Assembly: GCA_003598175.1 (NCBI GenBank)
Contig: QZKN01000015.1
Coordinates: 1-48,514 of the forward strand
Reading direction: 5' to 3'
From: Candidatus Omnitrophota bacterium
GTDB taxonomy: Bacteria; Hinthialibacterota; Hinthialibacteria; Hinthialibacterales; Hinthialibacteraceae
Length of the DNA stretch: 48,514 bases
Shown here: positions 44,039 to 48,514 of the stretch, piece after piece
Layout of the letters: the number at the start of each line of letters is the position of its first letter
How positions within the stretch are numbered: the first letter of the stretch is position 1
Translations under genes and position numbers: made by a program
Notes under the pieces: generated by a model
Seen by the model: only the letters and a program-made list of their open reading frames with translations
What the model was told of the DNA's origin: nothing
Databases searched by the model: none

Positions 44039-45046
44039 TCAAGGCACTTCGACGTGATCAAAAACGTTCTGAATCACTGCCTCGGGCGTCATTTCCTCCG
44101 CTTCCGCCTCGTAACTGAGAATGACGCGATGCCGCAGCACGTCCATGCCGATGGATTTGACGTCTTCCGGCGTCACGTACCCGCGGCCGCGAAGGAAGGC
44201 ATGCGCCTTGGCCGCGACGGTGAGATAAATGGTCGCGCGCGGCGACGCGCCGTATTCGATGTAATCGCCGATATTCAGTCCGTAGACTTTCGGTTCGCGC
44301 GTGGCGAATACGATATCGACGATATAATCCCGCACTTTGGCGTCTACATAAACCTGGCGAACGATCTGCTGCACCTGCAGGATTTTTGCCGGATCGAGCA
44401 CCGTTTCCGGTTCACATACCGTTTCTCCGGTCATGCGATCAAGAATGATTCGTTCTTCCGCCTTGCTGGGATACGTCACTTTGAGTTTCAGCATGAACCG
44501 GTCGACCTGCGCTTCGGGCAGCGGGTAGGTTCCTTCCTGTTCAATGGGATTTTGCGTAGCCAGAACCAAAAACGGCGCCGTCAGGGGGTAGGTCTTGTCG
44601 CCGATGGTCACTTGCCGTTCCTGCATGGCTTCCAGCAATGCGCTCTGCACTTTGGCCGGGGCGCGGTTGATTTCGTCCGCCAGAATGATTTGCGCGAAGA
44701 TCGGCCCTTTTTTGGGAAGAAACTCTCCGGTCTGCTGATTGTAAATCATCGTGCCGATCAAATCGGCCGGCAACAGATCGGGCGTAAACTGAATGCGTTG
44801 AAACGTAGCCCGAATCGCTTTCGACAGCGTGGAAATCGTCAACGTTTTCGCCAGGCCGGGCACGCCTTCGAGAAGAACGTGGCCTCCGCACAGCAAACCG
44901 ATCAACAACCGCTCCACCATATAGTTCTGACCGACGATGACCTTCTCGATCTGTTCCAACAGGGTTGGAATGAACGCGCTTTCTTCGCGAATGCGCTCGG
45001 CCAGAACGCGAATATCCTGATTGGATGTGGCGATGGATTCAACCAC
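44039..45046 (-). CDS. MoxR-type AAA+ ATPase
   Basis: A 335-residue AAA+ ATPase of the MoxR family; it presumably drives conformational change in VWA and DUF58 partners. I use the GTG at 45046 with AGGAGG nine bases upstream; a TTG at 45070 would add eight residues. Walker A is GVPGLAKT (61-68), Walker B is ILADEINRAP (Asp124, Glu125) and sensor 1 is TQNPIEQEGTYPLPEAQ. The lid helices contain VAAKAHAFLRGRGYVTPEDV. Gene order MoxR, GT2, DUF58 is atypical because DUF58 normally follows MoxR directly. Confidence 0.95.
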   Translation of the reverse strand: MVESIATSNQDIRVLAERIREESAFIPTLLEQIEKVIVGQNYMVERLLIGLLCGGHVLLEGVPGLAKTLTISTLSKAIRATFQRIQFTPDLLPADLIGTMIYNQQTGEFLPKKGPIFAQIILADEINRAPAKVQSALLEAMQERQVTIGDKTYPLTAPFLVLATQNPIEQEGTYPLPEAQVDRFMLKLKVTYPSKAEERIILDRMTGETVCEPETVLDPAKILQVQQIVRQVYVDAKVRDYIVDIVFATREPKVYGLNIGDYIEYGASPRATIYLTVAAKAHAFLRGRGYVTPEDVKSIGMDVLRHRVILSYEAEAEEMTPEAVIQNVFDHVEVP

Positions 45047-45123
45047 GAACTCGATCCTCCTTCGCTGCAATTTTATTCTTATTTACTGAACAATAAAATA
45101 TCCTCTGTCGGATTTCTTTTTTA

Positions 45124-46056
45124 CTATAGTACGCCGGTTAATCGTTTGGCGTCGTTCCAAACCTGATCCAACACATCCGGAGACGGATGGATCGGCGCAA
45201 ATTTCGTTTCTTCACAAAACGTGAAAAAACGATCGAACACCGGATGCAAATCGGCCTGGATGCGATGGCGGAACGCCGCCGGATTCTTCGACTGCTCCTG
45301 CGGAAACAACTCTTCCAACGACAATCGAACCGCCTGCTCCAACAGGCGAACATATCCTCGAATATCGCCTTCGATGCGCGCGCGGTGAGCGGATTCGAAA
45401 GCCGCCTGAGAAGGTTTTTTCTCATCCGCGACCGGCGGCAACGAAGTCATTTTTCGAGAACGAATGATTCGGAAGAGAGTAACGCCAAACACGGTTAGGA
45501 TAATAAGAAGAACAAACGAGATTCGCAGGAATCGGTTATCCCACAGTTTCGCCATGAATTTCGTAAGGGAAAACGGCGCCGGCAGGACTTCCACGACAAC
45601 GCGGTTCGTGGTCAAAAAGGTTTCGTCCGCTTCCCGATTCGCTTCCGCGCGATACCCAATGGCGGCGGCGCCGATCGTCAATTCCCCCTGGGTTTCCGCA
45701 AGCAGGCGATAGGTGAAAATGGTTTCGGCGTAGCGGCGATCAGGATCGGATCCGGTTTTCAAGGTGGTGGACGAGGCGAGCAGTTTTGCGCCTTCGAACG
45801 TCGGCTGTTTCTGCACGCGGGGAACCAGGGCTTCCAAATCGCCATACCAGCGAACCACGATTTTCCATGCGAACGGCGCGCCGGCGCGAACGACGGCCGG
45901 CAACGGACCTTCGGTGGATACTGTAATCTCCAGATTTTGCAATTTGGCGGATTCCGACGCGTCCGGCGTATCCGGCTGCGCGGAAACCGTTGTCATTCCT
46001 ATTAAAAATAGAAAAAAGAATCCCGGCAGAAACTGCCCATCAGTTTTTCGCGGCAT
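45124..46056 (-). CDS. BatD-like membrane protein 1
   Basis: A 310-residue protein with a signal peptide (FLPGFFFLFLIGMTTVSAQP) and a beta-rich domain (AFAWKIVVRWYGDLEAL region; TFEGAKLLASSTTLKTG). A transmembrane helix follows near FLRISFVLLIILTVFGVTLF, and the helical cytoplasmic tail contains YVRLLEQAVRLSLEELFPQE and FFTFCEETKFAPIHPS. It resembles the tails of the other two BatD-like proteins. The gene overlaps the upstream membrane protein gene by 17 bases, and GGAG lies seven bases before its ATG. MoxR follows after 77 bases. Confidence 0.82.
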   Translation of the reverse strand: MPRKTDGQFLPGFFFLFLIGMTTVSAQPDTPDASESAKLQNLEITVSTEGPLPAVVRAGAPFAWKIVVRWYGDLEALVPRVQKQPTFEGAKLLASSTTLKTGSDPDRRYAETIFTYRLLAETQGELTIGAAAIGYRAEANREADETFLTTNRVVVEVLPAPFSLTKFMAKLWDNRFLRISFVLLIILTVFGVTLFRIIRSRKMTSLPPVADEKKPSQAAFESAHRARIEGDIRGYVRLLEQAVRLSLEELFPQEQSKNPAAFRHRIQADLHPVFDRFFTFCEETKFAPIHPSPDVLDQVWNDAKRLTGVL

Positions 46057-46471
46057 CGTTCTTCTCCGTCAATCGCAGCAATCGCGCATCGATTTCGCGA
46101 AGAGTCGTATGGTACGGTTGGAAAAAGGAGCGAATGGAAAGAAGAGTGGCGCGCAGATCGTGCAAGGCGCGCTCTTCCTCCACGAATTTTTCTTCCCCCT
46201 GGTACATCCGGATAACTCCCATCGCTCCTCCCATTGCCCGTGAGTGATACGGATTCATCGGTAAATAATTGCGAAGGGATCGATTGTACGCGTGCAGCGC
46301 CATTTCGTAACGCCCATTTCTTTCCGCATCGACGGCCTCGCACAAATACCGATGCGAGAGATAAACCATGCGCCCGATCAATGCGAACAGGATGATCCAG
46401 GCGATCAGGAATCCCTTTTTAACGATAGTGTAAAACTCGTTCCACGTCAAAATTCCATTGGCAGGGATCAT
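46040..46471 (-). CDS. Small membrane protein with TPR-like helices
   Basis: A 143-residue protein with one transmembrane helix (about 18-38, KGFLIAWIILFALIGRMVYL). The soluble part begins AERNGRYEMALHAYNRSL, TPR-like, and ends in charged helices. No family is recognised. It starts 12 bases after fmdB and overlaps BatD-like 1 by 17 bases, so it is the first membrane protein of the Bat group and may be an anchor for it. No Shine-Dalgarno sequence is apparent. Confidence 0.7.
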   Translation of the reverse strand: MIPANGILTWNEFYTIVKKGFLIAWIILFALIGRMVYLSHRYLCEAVDAERNGRYEMALHAYNRSLRNYLPMNPYHSRAMGGAMGVIRMYQGEEKFVEEERALHDLRATLLSIRSFFQPYHTTLREIDARLLRLTEKNDAAKN

Positions 46472-46483
46472 GACAAGATCGAA

Positions 46484-46801
46484 TCAAGCGGAATCCGCAG
46501 TCTTGACTTTTCCATTTGCGCCGCCCGTATCTTTTTTTGCGGTAATGTCGGTCTTGCATTCGCTTTTGGCTTCGGACATTCTCTTTTCCGCGGTGGATGA
46601 TGAAGACGACGATTTTTTCTTATAATCGGTTTCATAAAAACCGGAGCCTTTGAAGATGATCCCCGCGCCGCAGCCGATCAGGCGTTGAACGCTGTTCGAC
46701 TGCTTACATTCGGGGCAATCCCTTATCGGCTCTTCTTTCATGGATTGAAAGCGTTCAAATTCAAATCCACAATGATTACAGACATATTCATATGTAGGCA
46801 T
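46484..46801 (-). CDS. FmdB-type zinc ribbon protein
   Basis: A 105-residue protein; I choose the ATG at 46801 (GGAG four bases upstream) because the family begins MPTYEYVCNHCG. Four zinc cysteines are present as CNHCG and CPECK, followed by VQRLIGCGAGIIFKGSGFYE. The C-terminal half is a low-complexity Ser/Lys-rich tail. FmdB proteins are possible regulators or nucleic-acid-binding factors of uncertain role. It lies between dnaK and the Bat genes. Confidence 0.9.
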   Translation of the reverse strand: MPTYEYVCNHCGFEFERFQSMKEEPIRDCPECKQSNSVQRLIGCGAGIIFKGSGFYETDYKKKSSSSSSTAEKRMSEAKSECKTDITAKKDTGGANGKVKTADSA

Positions 46802-46923
46802 TAGACTCCAATCCTCCTCTGTCGTTCCCCTCATGCATCTCCTTCCGTTTTGACGGAAGATTCACTGCACGAAAGTTACCGGGAAATCCAATCTGTCCGA
46901 ATTCGCGGATTCGTGGTTCTCCA

Positions 46924-48514
46924 TTATTTTTCCACCGTATATTCCGCATCCACGACGTCGTCATTGGCGGTGGATTTCGCGGTTGGTTCCGCCGAGGGAG
47001 AATCGGTCTTGGTCGATTTGGCCGAGGCGTCGCCGGCGTTGGCGTTTCCCGCGGCCGCCTGTTGCGCCGCCTGCTGTTTGGCCACTTCTTCATAAATGGC
47101 CTGTCCGAGTTTTTGACTGACTTTTTCCAACGCGTCTTTCTTCTTGCGAATCCCCTCAACGTCGTTGCTTTCCAACGCCGTTTTGAGTTCCTGGACAGCA
47201 TTCTCGACCGCACTTTTATCTTCCGCCGAGATTTTGTCGCCATATTCGCCGAGTGATTTCTCGGTCGCATACACCAGGGCGTCGGCCTCGTTTTTCGTTT
47301 GCGCCTCCTCCCGCTTTTTCTTGTCTTCTTCCGCGTGCAATTCGGCGTCTTTCACCATCTTTTCAATCTCCGCTTCGGACAATCCGCTGGACGATTCGAT
47401 GCGGATTTTTTGTTGCTTGCCGGTGCCCAGATCTTTGGCGGAGACGTGAAGGATACCGTTCGCGTCGATATCGAACGCCACTTCGATTTGCGGGATTCCG
47501 CGCGGCGCGGGAGGAATGCCGACCAGATCGAAGCGCCCGATGGTGCGGTTGTGCGAAGCGATTTCCCGCTCGCCCTGCAACACGTGGATGGAAACGGCCG
47601 GTTGATTGTCGGCGGCGGTGGAAAAAATCTGGCTCTTGTGCGTCGGGATCGTCGTATTTCGTTCGATCAACTTCGTGAACACGTCGCCCAGCGTTTCGAT
47701 GCCCAACGAAAGAGGCGTCACGTCGAGCAAGAGAACATCTTTCACGTCTTTGGTCAGAACGCCGGCTTGAATCGCCGCGCCGACGGCCACCACTTCGTCC
47801 GGATTCACCCCTTTATGCGGCTCCCGCCCGAACAAGGTTTTGACGGTTTGCTGGACCAGCGGGATTCGCGTCGAACCGCCGACCAGAATGACTTCATCGA
47901 TTTCGGATGGTTGCAATCCGGCGTCGCTCAACGCCTTTTTGCACGGTCCGACGGTTCGATCCACCAACGGGCGGACCAATTGTTCGAATTTGGATCGCGA
48001 CAGTTTCATCTGCAAATGTTTCGGGCCGGACGCGTCCGCCGTGATGAAGGGGATGTCGACGGAGGTTTCCAACGTGCTGGACAATTCGCATTTCGCTTTT
48101 TCCGCGGCGTCTTTCAAGCGCTGCAATGCCATGGGATCCTTGCGAATGTCGATTCCGTTTTCTTTTTTGAACTCGTCCGCGATATGATCGATCAGCACCT
48201 GATCGATGTCGTCTCCGCCGAGATGCGTATCGCCGTTGGTGGATTTCACTTCGAAGACTCCTTCGCCCAATTCGAGAATGGAAATGTCGAAGGTGCCGCC
48301 GCCGAAATCATAGACCGCGATTTTTTCTTCTTTTTTCCTATCCAATCCATACGCCAAGGCTGCCGCCGTCGGTTCGTTGATGATGCGCAACACTTCCAGT
48401 CCGGCAATCCGTCCCGCGTCTTTCGTCGATTGACGTTGACTGTCATTGAAATAGGCCGGAACCGTGATGACGGCCTGCGTCACTTCCTGTCCCAGATAAT
48501 CCTCCGCCGTCTGC
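46924..48514 (-). CDS. dnaK: Chaperone DnaK (Hsp70), 5' end outside window
   Basis: The reading frame continues through the right edge of the window as [20 protein letters not shown], so about the first 130 residues are missing. What remains covers most of the nucleotide-binding domain ([58 protein letters not shown]), the linker ([17 protein letters not shown]), the substrate domain and lid. The disordered tail ends [12 protein letters not shown], with the expected EEVD-like acidic ending. The stop lies 122 bases before fmdB. Together with dnaJ (25392) and groEL (32346), it supplies the cytoplasmic folding machinery. Confidence 0.97.
   Translation of the reverse strand, partial: QTAEDYLGQEVTQAVITVPAYFNDSQRQSTKDAGRIAGLEVLRIINEPTAAALAYGLDRKKEEKIAVYDFGGGTFDISILELGEGVFEVKSTNGDTHLGGDDIDQVLIDHIADEFKKENGIDIRKDPMALQRLKDAAEKAKCELSSTLETSVDIPFITADASGPKHLQMKLSRSKFEQLVRPLVDRTVGPCKKALSDAGLQPSEIDEVILVGGSTRIPLVQQTVKTLFGREPHKGVNPDEVVAVGAAIQAGVLTKDVKDVLLLDVTPLSLGIETLGDVFTKLIERNTTIPTHKSQIFSTAADNQPAVSIHVLQGEREIASHNRTIGRFDLVGIPPAPRGIPQIEVAFDIDANGILHVSAKDLGTGKQQKIRIESSSGLSEAEIEKMVKDAELHAEEDKKKREEAQTKNEADALVYATEKSLGEYGDKISAEDKSAVENAVQELKTALESNDVEGIRKKKDALEKVSQKLGQAIYEEVAKQQAAQQAAAGNANAGDASAKSTKTDSPSAEPTAKSTANDDVVDAEYTVEK

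Noticed and set aside
43265..45166. Plus-strand open frame of 633 codons opposite the glycosyltransferase and MoxR genes
   Set aside because: It runs antisense to two genes with clear catalytic motifs and encodes a His/Arg-rich sequence with no recognisable domain. The codon bias of the minus-strand genes explains the lack of stops.

Overview
This window looks like a chromosomal segment of an uncultured diderm bacterium, probably from the PVC superphylum or a neighbouring candidate phylum (Omnitrophota, Sumerlaeota or Hydrogenedentota type). The placement is an inference. It rests on lipoprotein and Sec signals, large Bat-type von Willebrand (VWA) clusters, multi-copy prepilins whose N-termini run FTLIELLIVVAIIGILAA, NHL-repeat lipoproteins and dispersed palindromes. 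I saw no rRNA, tRNA, CRISPR array or intact insertion sequence. Most genes are on the minus strand.

Layout. 1-240: tandem palindromic repeats, including a perfect 60-bp palindrome. 270-5289: a Bat-type VWA/glutamine-amidotransferase-like membrane protein, a lipoprotein and two small unknowns. 5470-12461: a secreted unknown, a coiled-coil membrane protein and a binding-protein ABC transporter (binding protein, fused permease, ATPase) coupled to an NHL-propeller lipoprotein. 12795-18887: thiL, a GntR/LacI-type regulator, two tandem CDP-alcohol phosphatidyltransferases, a class II aldolase and gpsA, so a phospholipid-precursor group. 19088-20795: decayed and intact toxin-antitoxin genes with partial duplications. 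20820-24706: acyl-CoA dehydrogenase, etfA and etfB, with four variable hairpins between etfB and etfA. 25104-27228: a small conserved protein, dnaJ and an RdgB-type pyrophosphatase. 27480-28162: broken hicBA, a small antitoxin-like ORF and an IS4-type transposase tail. 28333-30541: two paralogous prepilins separated by higBA. 30549-48514: a long minus-strand block.

That block reads, in transcription order: dnaK (cut by the window edge), an FmdB-type zinc ribbon protein, a small membrane protein, BatD-like protein 1, MoxR ATPase, a family 2 glycosyltransferase, DUF58, a parvulin-type peptidyl-prolyl isomerase, BatD-like protein 2, BatA, BatB, BatC, BatD, BatE, groEL and a polytopic membrane protein. 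Many junctions are 4-nt start/stop overlaps. The arrangement places the MoxR/VWA chaperone-like machinery together with Hsp70, Hsp60, a prolyl isomerase and a glycosyltransferase. This suggests an envelope assembly or stress module, but its substrate cannot be read from sequence. The embedded glycosyltransferase, the three BatD-like paralogues and the splitting of related genes around the ABC transporter are the least ordinary aspects. Several starts were moved to internal ATG or GTG codons on ribosome-binding-site grounds, as stated in each entry.
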